Shown here piece by piece: positions 15,803 through 25,987 of a stretch of DNA of 64,000 nt. The notes under the pieces were generated by a model. The model did no database searches. It was not told where the DNA came from and was given only the letters and a program-made list of their open reading frames with translations. The number at the start of each line of letters is the position of its first letter. The stretch's first letter is position 1. Both the position numbers and the translations under genes were made by a program. This DNA is from Flavobacteriales bacterium (lineage in GTDB: Bacteria > Bacteroidota > Bacteroidia > Flavobacteriales_F > PHOS-HE28), in contig JACJZG010000014.1 of NCBI GenBank assembly GCA_020635715.1, positions 1 to 64,000 on the forward strand, read 5' to 3'.

Positions 15803-17068
15803 TCACTGGGCCTCCAGGATCCGCTTCCGGAGCATGTTCAGGCCGGCCAGGGCGCTCCGCTCGATCACCAGGTCACGGGTACCCGGGAAGTTGACGAGCT
15901 TACTGCGCACGCCATCCGGACCGGCCACGGCGATCCATACGGTACCCACGGGCTTCTCGGGTGTGCCACCATCCGGACCGGCCACCCCGCTGTACGCCAC
16001 GCTCCAATCGGTCCGCAGGGCGGTGCGCACCCCGGAAGCCATCTGCTCCACCACGGGCTGGCTCACGGCGCCGTTCAGCTCGAGCATGTCGCTGGGAATA
16101 CCCAGTTCCTCCATCTTCACCGCGTTGTGGTAGCTCACCACGCCGCCCGTGAAATAGGCCGAACTGCCCGGGATGCTGGTGATGAGGTGGCTCACGTAGC
16201 CACCGGTGCAGCTCTCGGCGAGGGACAGGGTCTGCCCACGTTCCTTCAGCAAGCGCCCCACCACCTGTTGCAGGCGGTCCTCTCCTTCCCCGTAGATGAG
16301 TTCGGGGATGAGCACGGACAGTTCGCGCGCCTTCCGGTCCACCCGCTCGGTCGCGGCAGGGCCATCGGCTTCGGCATAGGTGCTCAGGCGCAGTTTCACG
16401 ATGCCCGGTGAGGGCAGATAGGCCAGCTTGATGCCCTCGGCGGCCAGGCTGTCCTCCCAATCGGCGATGCGCTTGGCCAGCATGCTCTCGCCCAGGCCGG
16501 TGGTAAGGATGGTGCGGTGGATGATCGTGGGCGGTCGGAACCGTTCCTGGAGCCGGGGAAGCACACCGGTGCGCATGATGGACCGCATCTCGTACGGAAC
16601 GCCGGGCATGCTCACGTATACGCGGCCATCGCGTTCGAACCACATGCCACTGGCGGTGCCGCGCTCGTTCGGCAGCACCGTGCAATTCTCGGGGAGGTCG
16701 GCCTGGGCCAGGTTCACCGGCAGGATGTCCCTGGGATCGCGGCCCATGCGCACGAACATGGCCATGATCCGGGCCTCCACCTCCTTGTTGCGCACGAGCC
16801 TCGTTCCGAAGAACTCACAGAGCGTGTGCTTGGTGATGTCGTCCTTGGTGGGACCAAGACCACCGGTGATGAGCACCACATCGCAGGTGGCGCTGCCGAG
16901 CGCATCGAGGATCTCGGTCCGATCGTCGCCGATGGTGAGGACGCGTTTCGCCCGTACGCCGATCAGCGCGAGCTGCTCCCCCATCCAGCCGGCGTTGGTG
17001 TTGATGGTCTGGCCGATGAGCAGTTCATCGCCGATGGAGATGATCTCCGCAGTGATCTCTTGCGCCAT
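15803..17068 (-). CDS. cinA: CinA family protein (competence/damage-inducible, NMN deamidase)
   Basis: 421 residues from ATG 17068 (MAQEITAEIISIGDELLIG); an upstream in-frame extension lacks conservation. The N-terminal MoCF-like domain (to about 170) carries ITGGLGPTKDD. The C-terminal CinA domain carries SCTGGYVSHLITSIPGSSAYF, the nicotinamide mononucleotide amidohydrolase signature. The protein recycles NAD breakdown products (deamidation of NMN) in many bacteria. It precedes rpmB, as usual in Bacteroidota, and is divergent from the desaturase. Confidence 0.93.
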   Translation of the reverse strand: MAQEITAEIISIGDELLIGQTINTNAGWMGEQLALIGVRAKRVLTIGDDRTEILDALGSATCDVVLITGGLGPTKDDITKHTLCEFFGTRLVRNKEVEARIMAMFVRMGRDPRDILPVNLAQADLPENCTVLPNERGTASGMWFERDGRVYVSMPGVPYEMRSIMRTGVLPRLQERFRPPTIIHRTILTTGLGESMLAKRIADWEDSLAAEGIKLAYLPSPGIVKLRLSTYAEADGPAATERVDRKARELSVLIPELIYGEGEDRLQQVVGRLLKERGQTLSLAESCTGGYVSHLITSIPGSSAYFTGGVVSYHNAVKMEELGIPSDMLELNGAVSQPVVEQMASGVRTALRTDWSVAYSGVAGPDGGTPEKPVGTVWIAVAGPDGVRSKLVNFPGTRDLVIERSALAGLNMLRKRILEAQ

Positions 17069-17145
17069 GCGGGTGCGAAGGTCGGCAGTGGCGGGGGAAA
17101 TGGTGACGGCGGTGGGCTGCGGATGGCTAGCTTGCCGCACCACCC

Positions 17146-18225
17146 ATGCTCAGCCTCCCCGCGAACACCGACCCGATCCACGACCCATCCCGACCGAAGA
17201 CCGGCCTCGACCGCTTCTTCCTGCGGTTGATCCGGGATGAACGCGATCTGCCCTTTCCCTACCTCACGTTGAAGGTGGCCTTCTTCATGGTCCCCTTGGC
17301 GGTGCTGCTGTACATGCCCTTCATCACGGGCTGGGCATGGGCCACGATCGCGGTGGTCTATTTCTACCTGAACAATGTGCGCTACAAGGGACCCTTCGGG
17401 TTGATGATGCATTGCAGCACGCACCGGGCCTTGTACAAGAAGGAGTACGACGCATTGAACTACGTGATCCCCTGGGTGCTGGCGCCCTTCTTCGGCCAGA
17501 GCCCCGAGACCTATCGTGCCCACCACATCGGCATGCACCACACCGAGAACAACCAGGCGGAGGATGAGAGCAGCACGATGCCCTACCAACGCGACTCGGC
17601 GCGCGCCTTCCTGCACTATTACCTGCGTTTCCTGTTCACGGGTGTCTACACGCTGTCCGCCTACCTCTTCCGGAAGAAGCGCAACAGGTTGATGGTGGGT
17701 GCGATCCGCGGTGAACTGCTCTTCATCGCCTTCTGCGTGGCCATGAGCTTCGTGGACCTCCCCGCCACGTTGATGGTCTTCATCATCCCCTTCCTCATTT
17801 TCCGGTTGGTGGCGATGGCGGGGAACTGGGTGCAACACACCTTCATCTGCCCGAACGATCCCGGGAACCATTTCAAGAACAGCATCACCTGCATCAACGT
17901 GCCCTTCAATCACCGGTGCTGGAACGACGGTTACCACATCAGTCATCACATCGACCCGACGATGCATTGGACGGAGCATCCGGTCTACTTCCGCGCGCAC
18001 CTCGCAGAGTTCGCCAGGAACGAAGCGGTCGTCTTCGCCGGATTGAACTACATGGACGTGTTCTTCAAGTTGATGAAGAAGCGGTATGATCTGCTGGCCG
18101 AGCACTTCGTGGACATCGATGGCCGGTACAAGAGCGATGCGGAGGTGATCGCCTTCCTGAAGAAGCGCACCGCCCCGATTACGGATTACGTGCCCGGCGA
18201 AATGGATCCGGCGGTCGCGGCCTAG
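17146..18225 (+). CDS. Membrane fatty acid desaturase
   Basis: 359 residues with hydrophobic segments around 45-75, 170-215 and 205-225. Three histidine boxes bind the di-iron centre: HCSTH, HHIGMHH and SHHIDPTMHW. The family introduces double bonds into acyl chains, modifying membrane fluidity. The start is ATG 17146; the gene is divergent from cinA with about 77 bases between start codons. The specific acyl substrate cannot be told. Confidence 0.88.
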   Translation: MLSLPANTDPIHDPSRPKTGLDRFFLRLIRDERDLPFPYLTLKVAFFMVPLAVLLYMPFITGWAWATIAVVYFYLNNVRYKGPFGLMMHCSTHRALYKKEYDALNYVIPWVLAPFFGQSPETYRAHHIGMHHTENNQAEDESSTMPYQRDSARAFLHYYLRFLFTGVYTLSAYLFRKKRNRLMVGAIRGELLFIAFCVAMSFVDLPATLMVFIIPFLIFRLVAMAGNWVQHTFICPNDPGNHFKNSITCINVPFNHRCWNDGYHISHHIDPTMHWTEHPVYFRAHLAEFARNEAVVFAGLNYMDVFFKLMKKRYDLLAEHFVDIDGRYKSDAEVIAFLKKRTAPITDYVPGEMDPAVAA

Positions 18226-18228
18226 CGG

Positions 18229-21144
18229 CTATTTCACCTCCTCGTATCCGAAGAGCTCCGACTTGCTCACCTCGCGCACCGGCCCGAGCTTCTCGAGCAC
18301 GGAGAGGTCCATGGCGCTCTTCTTCCCGATGATGAGGAAGGTGTAGTTGCGGCCCTTCACCTCCTTGTCGAAGAAGGCCTTCATGGCGGCCATGTCGATG
18401 CCGGGGATGTGTTCGTAGTTGAACTTCCGCATGTCGTGATCGAGGCCACGGCGCTGGGCGGCATCCCAGCTCCAGTAGATGTTCTCCTTGGTCACACGCG
18501 TGCTCGCGATCACCTTCAGCGCACTGCCCTTCGCTCCTTCGAACTGCGTATCGGCCTCCGGCATCTCGTTCATCAACTGGAGCATGGCGGCCACGGCATC
18601 GTTCAGCTTGTCGGACTGGGTGCCGATGAAGGCGCGCACATAATGGGCCTCGTCCTTGTTCTGCGGGGTGCTGTAGCTGGCATTGGCCCCATAGGCCAGC
18701 GCCTTCGCCTCGCGGATCTCCTGGAACACGATGCTGCTGAGGCCGCTGCCGAAATATTCGTTGAAGAGGCCCGCGTAGGGCACCTTCTCCATATCGAAGT
18801 TGCCGGCCTTGCTCATCAGGAGCATCTCGGTCTGCACCATGTCATGGTCCACGAAGAGCACGGTATTGCTGGTGGTGGGCTGCTCCACATAAGTACGTGG
18901 CGCCGGGACCTCCTTCAATTTGGCGGGCACCTTGTGCTTCGCGTTGATCAGGGTGGCCAAGGCCTTCGGCTCCATCTTGCCATAGTACACCACCCGGTGC
19001 TTGTAGCCGGTGAGGCCCTTGATGCGGTCAACGAGCGCCTTGCTGGTGAGCGCGTTCAATTCCGCATCGGACAGCACATCATTGAAAGGTGACCGCTCCC
19101 CATAGCGCGCCATGTTGGCCAGGCCCTGGTAAAGCACCACGCTCTTCTCCTTCATGCGGTCCTGGCGGGTCTTGCGGATGTCGGCCACCAGACCCTTCAA
19201 CGCCACCTCGTTGGGTTGCGCATCGGCCAGGAGCTTCTCCAACAGGTCAAGACCGGCCGGCAGGTTCTTCTCCAGTCCGCTGAGGGTCACATAACAGCGG
19301 TCATCGGTGGTGGTGGCGTTGAGCGAGAGGCCCAGCTTGAAGAGTTCCTTCTTGAAGTCGGCCGGACCGAGCTTCGAGGTGCCGAGGTATTCGAGCAGGT
19401 TCGTGGCCACCTCCAGCTCACGGTCGTGCTTGGTGCCCATGTCCACGATGTAGCGCAGGCTGAAGAGGTCGTTGGTCGGATTCACCACACTGGCCAGTTC
19501 GAGACCGTTCTTCAGCGGCGTACGCTGTATCGCGGTGGCATAGTCCACGAACTCGGGTTCCATGGCCGCGGTAGGCATCTTGTCCCACTCGATGCGCCAG
19601 GCACTGCTTCCTTCCCGTTTGATGTCGATCGGCGTGATCTTCGGCTTCTCCACCTGATACACCTCGGTCTTCGGGCCGTTGCGTTTGAACACGCACACGA
19701 AGTTGTCGTTGAGCTTCGCGTTGGCGAAGGCCACCACCTCGGCCTTGGTGATGCGCGCCATGCGGTCGTAGAGGTCCACCTCCTCGCTCCAGCGTTTCTT
19801 CAGGATGAAGGCATCGGTCATGGCCGAGGCACTGCTGCGGTTGTTCTCGCCCCAGGTGCGCATGCGGCGCTGGCGGTAGTCGTTCACCACGGCCTCGATC
19901 AACCAATCATCGAAGCTGCCGGCGCGCAGGGCGGCCATTTCGCCGAGCAGGAGGTCGCGCACCTCTTCCAGCATCTGACCTTCCTTCGGCTCGCCGTTCA
20001 CCTGCAGGGTTGAGTAGTCCCCGGACACACCGGCGTAGACCCCGGCATTGAGCACGCGCTGCGTCTGGAGAAGATCGAGATCGATGAGGCCCGCACGCCC
20101 GTTCGAGAGCAGCCCTGAGATCAGCTGGAGCATGATGGGATCATCGCTGTGGTAGCCATCGAAGCGCCAGGCCAGGTCCACCCATTCCGACTCGGGACCG
20201 GACACCTCGGCGACGACCGGTGTGGTCAACGGGCTCTCCTTCTCGAAGGTGAATTCGGGCACATACCCCTTCTCCCATCCGTCGAAGTATTGGTCCACCA
20301 TGGCGATGGTCTTGTCGAAGTCGATGTCGCCCGCGAGGATCACCGCCATGTTGTTCGGCACGTAGTAGGTGTCGAAGAAGTCGTGGATCTTCACCATGCT
20401 CGGGTTCTTCAGGTGTTCACCGGTGCCCAGGGTCGTCTGCGTCCCATAAGGATGATGCGGATAGAGCAGTTCGTTCAGCTTCTTGTAGGCGGCACGTCCG
20501 TCGTTGTCCTGGGAGCGGTTGAACTCCTCGTACACGGTCTCCAATTCGGTGTGGAAGAGCCGCAGGACGCATTCGTGCATGCGCTCGCTCTCGATGGCCA
20601 TCCAGCGCTCCAGTTCGTCGCTGGGGATGTCGTTGATGTAGACGGTGCGCTCGGTGCTGGTGTAAGCGTTGGTGCCGCGCGCCCCGAGGCTCTTGATCAT
20701 CTTGTCGTACTCGTTCGGCACGCTGAAGCCGGCGGCCACGGTGCTCAGGCTATCGATACGGCGGTAGATGCGGTCGCGTTCCGCGGGATCGGTGGTCTTG
20801 CGGCGCTCCTCGTAGGCATCGCTGATCTGCTTGAGCACGGCGCTCTCCGCCGCCCAGTCCTTGGTGCCGATGCGGCTGGTGCCCTTGAAGAGCATATGCT
20901 CCAGGTAATGGGCCAGGCCGGTGGCGTCGGACGGATCGTTCTTGCTGCCCGCGCGCACCGCGATGTTGGTCTGGATGCGCGGCGCATCGGTGTTGCGGCT
21001 CAGCCACACCTGCAGCCCGTTGTCCAGGGTGTAGATCCGGGCCTGGAGCGGGTCGCCGGGGATCGAGGTGAAGGAGTAGGTCTTCTGGGCTTGTGCGGCC
21101 ACGGCGCCGATCACGGCGACCGTACCAAGGACGAGGGTACGCAT
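18229..21144 (-). CDS. M16 zinc metallopeptidase (insulinase/pitrilysin-like), tandem-domain
   Basis: 971 residues from ATG 21144, with a signal peptide (MRTLVLGTVAVIGAVAAQAQ). The inverted zinc-binding HxxEH is at 79-83 (HYLEH), typical of M16. The length and the second half (weaker M16 domain, no HxxEH) fit two repeats of the fold forming a clamshell. It degrades peptides in the periplasm or is exported. It is the first of three M16 genes in 9 kb. The longer open frame upstream is translated repeat DNA and is excluded. Confidence 0.92.
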   Translation of the reverse strand: MRTLVLGTVAVIGAVAAQAQKTYSFTSIPGDPLQARIYTLDNGLQVWLSRNTDAPRIQTNIAVRAGSKNDPSDATGLAHYLEHMLFKGTSRIGTKDWAAESAVLKQISDAYEERRKTTDPAERDRIYRRIDSLSTVAAGFSVPNEYDKMIKSLGARGTNAYTSTERTVYINDIPSDELERWMAIESERMHECVLRLFHTELETVYEEFNRSQDNDGRAAYKKLNELLYPHHPYGTQTTLGTGEHLKNPSMVKIHDFFDTYYVPNNMAVILAGDIDFDKTIAMVDQYFDGWEKGYVPEFTFEKESPLTTPVVAEVSGPESEWVDLAWRFDGYHSDDPIMLQLISGLLSNGRAGLIDLDLLQTQRVLNAGVYAGVSGDYSTLQVNGEPKEGQMLEEVRDLLLGEMAALRAGSFDDWLIEAVVNDYRQRRMRTWGENNRSSASAMTDAFILKKRWSEEVDLYDRMARITKAEVVAFANAKLNDNFVCVFKRNGPKTEVYQVEKPKITPIDIKREGSSAWRIEWDKMPTAAMEPEFVDYATAIQRTPLKNGLELASVVNPTNDLFSLRYIVDMGTKHDRELEVATNLLEYLGTSKLGPADFKKELFKLGLSLNATTTDDRCYVTLSGLEKNLPAGLDLLEKLLADAQPNEVALKGLVADIRKTRQDRMKEKSVVLYQGLANMARYGERSPFNDVLSDAELNALTSKALVDRIKGLTGYKHRVVYYGKMEPKALATLINAKHKVPAKLKEVPAPRTYVEQPTTSNTVLFVDHDMVQTEMLLMSKAGNFDMEKVPYAGLFNEYFGSGLSSIVFQEIREAKALAYGANASYSTPQNKDEAHYVRAFIGTQSDKLNDAVAAMLQLMNEMPEADTQFEGAKGSALKVIASTRVTKENIYWSWDAAQRRGLDHDMRKFNYEHIPGIDMAAMKAFFDKEVKGRNYTFLIIGKKSAMDLSVLEKLGPVREVSKSELFGYEEVK

Positions 21145-21228
21145 GGGTTGGATCAGGAGGGTGACGAAGATCCGGAATTCGGGGATCCGTCCGACCCGGG
21201 TTCCAATGATGAGCGGAACCCATGAATA

Positions 21229-21294
21229 AGAACCACGGATGAACACGGATGGACACGGATCAGCCGTCTTCAACCGTGAATGGACACGGATGAC
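21229..21294. repeat. Tandem-like repeat ATGAACACGGATGGACACGG
   Basis: Several copies of a degenerate unit around GGATGAACACGGAT and GGACACGGAT lie upstream of the M16 peptidase, between it and miaE. The 257-base gap 21145-21402 has no supported gene. Confidence 0.6.
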
Positions 21295-21402
21295 TGGGAA
21301 TGAATGCGAACCAGGGTGTTCGCAACGAGAAAGCACGCGGATGCACGTAGCAACTTGAACCATGTGCCACCATGAGCGCACGCTCGACGAGATGGCTCTG
21401 CC

Positions 21403-21984
21403 CTACCCGTGCATGGTGGGCGCCTTGCCATACCGGGCCACCACCTCGGCCTCGTACGCCAGGAAGGCTTTCCAACGCGCATCCACGTCCACGCGGCCGC
21501 CGTAGCGCCGCGCGAAACCGATGAAGGTGGTGTAGTGTCCGGCCTCGCTCACCATGAGCTCGCGGTAGAATTCGCGCAGCTCGGGATCCTCCGCCTCTTC
21601 CGTGAGCACCTTGAAACGTTCGCAGCTGCGCGCCTCGATCATGGCGCTGAAGAGCAGGCGGTCCACCAGGCGTTCCTCGCGGGAACCGTCCTTGCGCACG
21701 AACTGCATCAGCTCGTTCACGTAATCGTCCTTGCGTTCCGGGCCGAGCACCCAGCCGCGTGCGTGGATCCGTTCCACCACCTGCCCGAAGTGGTCGAGCT
21801 CCTCCTGCGCGATGCGCGTTAGCTCTGTCACGAGCTCGCTCAGCTCGGGATGGCGCACGATCATGCTGATGGCGTTGCTGGCGGCCTTCTGTTCGCACCA
21901 GGCGTGGTCGGTGAGCAGTGCGGGGAGGTCCTGGTGGACGAGTTCCGCCCAACGCGGGTCGGTGGGGAGCTGGAGACCGAGCAT
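21403..21984 (-). CDS. miaE: tRNA-(ms2io6A)-hydroxylase
   Basis: 193 residues. MiaE is a non-haem di-iron enzyme that hydroxylates the isopentenyl group of ms2i6A at tRNA position 37. The ferritin-like ligands are visible as the E of WCEQKAASN, E and H of EELDHF, E of EARSCERF, and E, H of SEAGHYTTF. A possible -7 element CATCTTTG (complement of 21989-21996) is 4 bases before the start, implying a very short leader. It functionally matches the MiaB-type activity encoded elsewhere, though the window has only rimO and mtaB. Confidence 0.9.
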   Translation of the reverse strand: MLGLQLPTDPRWAELVHQDLPALLTDHAWCEQKAASNAISMIVRHPELSELVTELTRIAQEELDHFGQVVERIHARGWVLGPERKDDYVNELMQFVRKDGSREERLVDRLLFSAMIEARSCERFKVLTEEAEDPELREFYRELMVSEAGHYTTFIGFARRYGGRVDVDARWKAFLAYEAEVVARYGKAPTMHG

Positions 21985-22050
21985 GGGGCAAAGATGCGGA
22001 AGGTGCTTATCTTCAGGCAGCGAATAACATCTCGCTCCTGTCCGAAGAAC

Positions 22051-23718
22051 ATGAGGCGATCACTACCACCATTCATCTGTGCAGCGGTGCTTTGCGGTTC
22101 AACGACCACCTCGCAAGCCCAATTGGTGGAGGTGGCGGATAACACCACCCCGTTCACGACCTATGAGCGCATGGTACCCTTGGGCGGGAATTGGGCCATG
22201 GCCTATCGGTACCAGGGTCTCGTTGTACGGGATGATCTTGGCCAGTTCGTAAGGAACATTCCGACTCCTGTTTGGGTCACCCAGCAGGGTGTGGAATGGG
22301 GCTCCATGGGCGACATCGTACCATCAACCGATGGTGGTCTTTTCCTCCTCGGCCCCCTTTTCGGATGCGACTACGTGGGCGAGACCATCTTCTGGCATCT
22401 GGATCCGGTCGGCGAACTCGTTTGGGAACGGGAGGTGATCGGTTCTTCGTTCGGTTGGCTGAGCCACCTGGCCCGGGCACCGCTGGACCGACTCGCACTG
22501 ATCGCTGATGATGAGGTGATCATCACGGATCTTGACGGTTACGAACAGCATCGTTGGGACATCGACCATGGACAGGTGATCGTTGCCAGTTGGACAGCAA
22601 CGAATGATCTTGTGATCGCGACCTCCGATAGTCTGATCTCCTACTCCCTCGAAGGCGTTCACCTTGCCTCCACCAATTTGGCGGGTGGGATACGGGACAT
22701 CGTAGTGGACGGAGAGTTGATCCTTGTCCTCACCGCGAACGAATTGAATGTCTTTGCCGCATCGCTCGCGATATTGGGGTCGTTTGAAGTACCTGCGGAT
22801 GTGGGGACCAGCAATGGATTCGTGGAGGGGGCCGATGCGATCATCGTGCGGACGGATAGTGCTTTACTGGAATGGGATCCGAATGACGGTTTCTCGACGC
22901 TCCTCATCCCAGACCTGGCTCCCGGGCAACGGATCGTCAGCACCTGGCAGGATGGCGACCGGATCGTAACAGCTGGTGCGATCGATGCCAACGACCGGTC
23001 TTCCGGCATGTTCCGTGCTTATAGCTTCGACGGTAGCACAACGGATCGCTATGAGGATGTGGCGGTGGAACTCACCCTGGACACCGTCTGGTTCGAGCCG
23101 ATCTTTGGGGGACCGCCGACGAACTACTTGTATGAGCTCGCTGATGTGAGCGTTCGCGTGGTCAACACGGGGCCGGTCGTACTGAACGACGTTTTGTTAA
23201 GTCATAAGGAATACGAGTACATCTCCTTTGGCTGTGAACCATATTCCAGAACGATCCGGTTGACGGACATGGAGTTGGGGCCCGGAGAGGACACCACCGT
23301 GGTGATGCAAGGACTTCTCGTTACCGGTGGTACCTTCTCGTCCGGCTCACTTGTAGAAGCCGAAGTATGTGTGGTGGCCCAGCGACCGAACCATGTGGCC
23401 GACCGTGACACCTCGAACAACATGGCTTGTGGCAGCGGCACCTTCATGAACACCGTCGGGATCGAGGACCTCCAGGGGCAGGGTATCATAGTCTCCCCCA
23501 ATCCCTTTTCCGATCACATCCGACTTAACGGCCTTACAGAGCATCAGGTCACGATCACCTTGTCGGATGCATTGGGCCGGACTGTGTATCAGGTAAGTGG
23601 TCCTGGCGGTAACCTGCGCGATCTTCAACCTCCTTACTTGCCCAACGGTCAATACATGCTCACCATCCGGTCCGATAATGGCAGCCTGTCGCGGAAGTTG
23701 ATCAGGAGCCATCAGTGA
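22051..23718 (+). CDS. Secreted protein with T9SS C-terminal sorting domain
   Basis: 555 residues from ATG 22051 with signal peptide (MRRSLPPFICAAVLCGSTTTSQAQ). The bulk is a beta-rich repeat region with motifs such as WHLDPVGELVWEREV, resembling PQQ or beta-propeller-like blades. It ends in a type IX sorting domain (VSPNPFSDHIRL ... LPNGQYMLTIRSDNGS), which directs export across the outer membrane. The longer start 21850 is rejected because it overlaps miaE antisense and has no signal. Confidence 0.9.
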   Translation: MRRSLPPFICAAVLCGSTTTSQAQLVEVADNTTPFTTYERMVPLGGNWAMAYRYQGLVVRDDLGQFVRNIPTPVWVTQQGVEWGSMGDIVPSTDGGLFLLGPLFGCDYVGETIFWHLDPVGELVWEREVIGSSFGWLSHLARAPLDRLALIADDEVIITDLDGYEQHRWDIDHGQVIVASWTATNDLVIATSDSLISYSLEGVHLASTNLAGGIRDIVVDGELILVLTANELNVFAASLAILGSFEVPADVGTSNGFVEGADAIIVRTDSALLEWDPNDGFSTLLIPDLAPGQRIVSTWQDGDRIVTAGAIDANDRSSGMFRAYSFDGSTTDRYEDVAVELTLDTVWFEPIFGGPPTNYLYELADVSVRVVNTGPVVLNDVLLSHKEYEYISFGCEPYSRTIRLTDMELGPGEDTTVVMQGLLVTGGTFSSGSLVEAEVCVVAQRPNHVADRDTSNNMACGSGTFMNTVGIEDLQGQGIIVSPNPFSDHIRLNGLTEHQVTITLSDALGRTVYQVSGPGGNLRDLQPPYLPNGQYMLTIRSDNGSLSRKLIRSHQ

Positions 23719-23741
23719 CCCCCTGGCCGCTGGATCTCCCC

Positions 23742-25985
23742 TCAATCCTCCTCCTTCTCCCGCGGTGTGTATTCCGGCGGAAGCATCTCGGTCGGCACCG
23801 TTCCCTCCGGTATTTCCGGGATCACCACATCGAAGAAGCCTTTCGGCACTTCGGGGTTGATGCGGACACTGCTGATCTCCGATACCCGCGTGCCACGAAT
23901 ACCACCGCTCTCCATGATGCGGTATGGCAGCTTCACGCCACCCACTTCGCGCCAATCACTGAAGACTTGCGTGCGCTCGTTCATCTTCCCATCGAAGTAC
24001 TGGCTCTCCACCTCACGTACCTTCAAGCCGGAAGCCTTGTCGTAGACCTGGATGAGACTGTTGCCTGAACCCAGCGTTAATTGGAGCTTGTATACCTCGC
24101 GGTCGCCTTCGGAGAGGCTACCGAGGATCCGTGATCCGTTCATCAACTTCTCGAAGCCCACCTCGGGCACCGGGCGGCTCTGACGCTGCACCATCTCCAG
24201 GCCCGCATCGGTGAGTTCACCCGACCCATCATCACCGGAGATCAACGCGCGCTCGCCGTTGTAGGTGATCTCCTCGATCACGGAAGGCCCTTCCTTCCGC
24301 CTCATCCGGTACCGTTCTCCGGAGAACCATTCAGTCTGTTCCACTTCCGGCCCATCGCCGGTCTCCTTGCGCACGACCTCCAGGTCGCGCAGCTTGGCGA
24401 TCGCGTCACGACCACCAACGGTGTAGATGTAGGTCTCGATGATCTGTTCCGCGGTACGGTCGGTCACGGGCTTCAGCTCCTCCTTCCAGCGCTCCCCATC
24501 CACCGTCAACCGGAGGATGGGTTCCTCCTTGTTGGTGGAGAAGGCTGCCAGGCCGGACTTGACCTGGTCCAAATCGCCCACCACGAGGATGTTCGCCTCG
24601 TTCGGGTAGAGGAAGGCCGTCGCCGCCTCCTTGACCTGCTCGGCTGTGATGGCATCGAGCCGCTTGAGGTAGGTCTCGTAATGGTCGGCTGGCAGGTCGT
24701 TCAACCGGGTGTTGAGTGCGAAACGGGCCACGGTGCGCGGGTCCTCCAGGCTGCGGCCGAAGGCGCCCATCATGCTGCGTTTCGCCAGGATCAGCTCCTC
24801 CTTGGTCACCGGCTCGTTGCGCATGCGCTCCATCTCCACGAGGATCTCCGCGACGGCATCCTTGGTCACCTCCGTGCGCACGCTGGTGCTCACGACCAGG
24901 GCACTGTTGAAGCGGTCCACGTCGAGGCTGGAGTAGCAGCCATACGTGTAGCCGTTCTTCTCGCGCAGGTTCTGCATCAGGCGGGCATTGAAGATGCCTC
25001 CGCCCAGGATGGTGTTCATCACCTGGGCCTGCTGGGCGCGCAGGTCCTTCGGTATCAATGGCAACGGGAAGGAGATGCGGATCACGGACTGGGCCGCTCC
25101 GGGCCGGTTCACCACATACACGTTCCGCACTTTGCCGGGCACCGACGGCCTGCCCATGGGCACCACGAAGCCAAGGCCCTCGACCACTTCCCGGCCATAT
25201 TCATCCTTCGTCACCGGGGTGTTGCTCTTCTTCCACTTCCCGAAGTGTTCCTTGGCCAGCGCTTTCGCCTCCTTCTCGGTGATGTCACCCACGAAGACCA
25301 GGTAGCAGTTGTCAGGACGGAAGAAGCGGCGGTGGTAGGCTTCCAGGTTGGAGCGGTCCACCTGCCCCAGCGTGCGCTCCGTGGTCATCTCCCCGTACGG
25401 ATGGCCGCTGCCGAAGGTGACCAATTTGCCCACGGCCTCGGCGATGCCATCAGGGTCCTCCTGACGCTGTTGCACGGCCGAGCGGGCCCGCACCAAGGCG
25501 CTCTTCACTTCCTCCTCGGGGAAGGTGGGCTTGGTGATCACGTCCTCCACCACCGCCATCAAGGGTTCCAGGTTCTTCTTCAGCGCACTGGCGAAGAGCC
25601 CGTCGCCACTGGTGTACAAGGTGGCCCCGATGGCATCCACGGACCGGTCGATCTCCGCTTTGGAACGTTTGCCCGCACCCGCGGTGAGCAGTTCTCCGAA
25701 GAGGTCCACATAACCGGCCTTCTCAGCCTGGTGAACGGGTGTGATGTCGAAACGGACCTGCACGCTCACGAGGGGCAGCTTATGGTCCTCCACCACGATC
25801 AGGTGCATGCCATTGGGCAGTTCGGCGATGCTGTGGTGTCCGATGTGGACATCGGGCGCGGGCCCGGACAGGGGTGGATGGCTGCGATCGAGCTGTGCGG
25901 TCATGAGGGCGGGAAGGAGCAGGGCACCGCCGAGGATGGCGGCGTGCAAGGAAGTGTGGGTCCGGAAGGAGGTGCTGCGCGCCAT
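23742..25985 (-). CDS. Inactive M16 peptidase partner with C-terminal lipoprotein-sorting-like domain
   Basis: 747 residues with a signal sequence. Residues 60-480 are two M16 domains, but the HxxEH site is missing: the equivalent helix reads GYVDLFGELLTAGAG. The remaining 250 residues (GGRDAIAKLRDLEVVRKETGDGP ... GGVKLPYRIME) look like an outer-membrane lipoprotein-sorting (LolA-like) domain. In this pair arrangement the dead partner normally supports the active peptidase next door (25988-27304), from which it is separated by 2 bases. An export or assembly role is possible. Confidence 0.85.
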   Translation of the reverse strand: MARSTSFRTHTSLHAAILGGALLLPALMTAQLDRSHPPLSGPAPDVHIGHHSIAELPNGMHLIVVEDHKLPLVSVQVRFDITPVHQAEKAGYVDLFGELLTAGAGKRSKAEIDRSVDAIGATLYTSGDGLFASALKKNLEPLMAVVEDVITKPTFPEEEVKSALVRARSAVQQRQEDPDGIAEAVGKLVTFGSGHPYGEMTTERTLGQVDRSNLEAYHRRFFRPDNCYLVFVGDITEKEAKALAKEHFGKWKKSNTPVTKDEYGREVVEGLGFVVPMGRPSVPGKVRNVYVVNRPGAAQSVIRISFPLPLIPKDLRAQQAQVMNTILGGGIFNARLMQNLREKNGYTYGCYSSLDVDRFNSALVVSTSVRTEVTKDAVAEILVEMERMRNEPVTKEELILAKRSMMGAFGRSLEDPRTVARFALNTRLNDLPADHYETYLKRLDAITAEQVKEAATAFLYPNEANILVVGDLDQVKSGLAAFSTNKEEPILRLTVDGERWKEELKPVTDRTAEQIIETYIYTVGGRDAIAKLRDLEVVRKETGDGPEVEQTEWFSGERYRMRRKEGPSVIEEITYNGERALISGDDGSGELTDAGLEMVQRQSRPVPEVGFEKLMNGSRILGSLSEGDREVYKLQLTLGSGNSLIQVYDKASGLKVREVESQYFDGKMNERTQVFSDWREVGGVKLPYRIMESGGIRGTRVSEISSVRINPEVPKGFFDVVIPEIPEGTVPTEMLPPEYTPREKEED

Positions 25986-25987
25986 GG

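Noticed and set aside
21144..21381. N-terminal extension of the M16 peptidase (IRVHSRLKTADPCPSVFIRG)
   Set aside because: It is a translation of the ATGAACACGGATGGACACGG repeat; the signal peptide begins at 21144.
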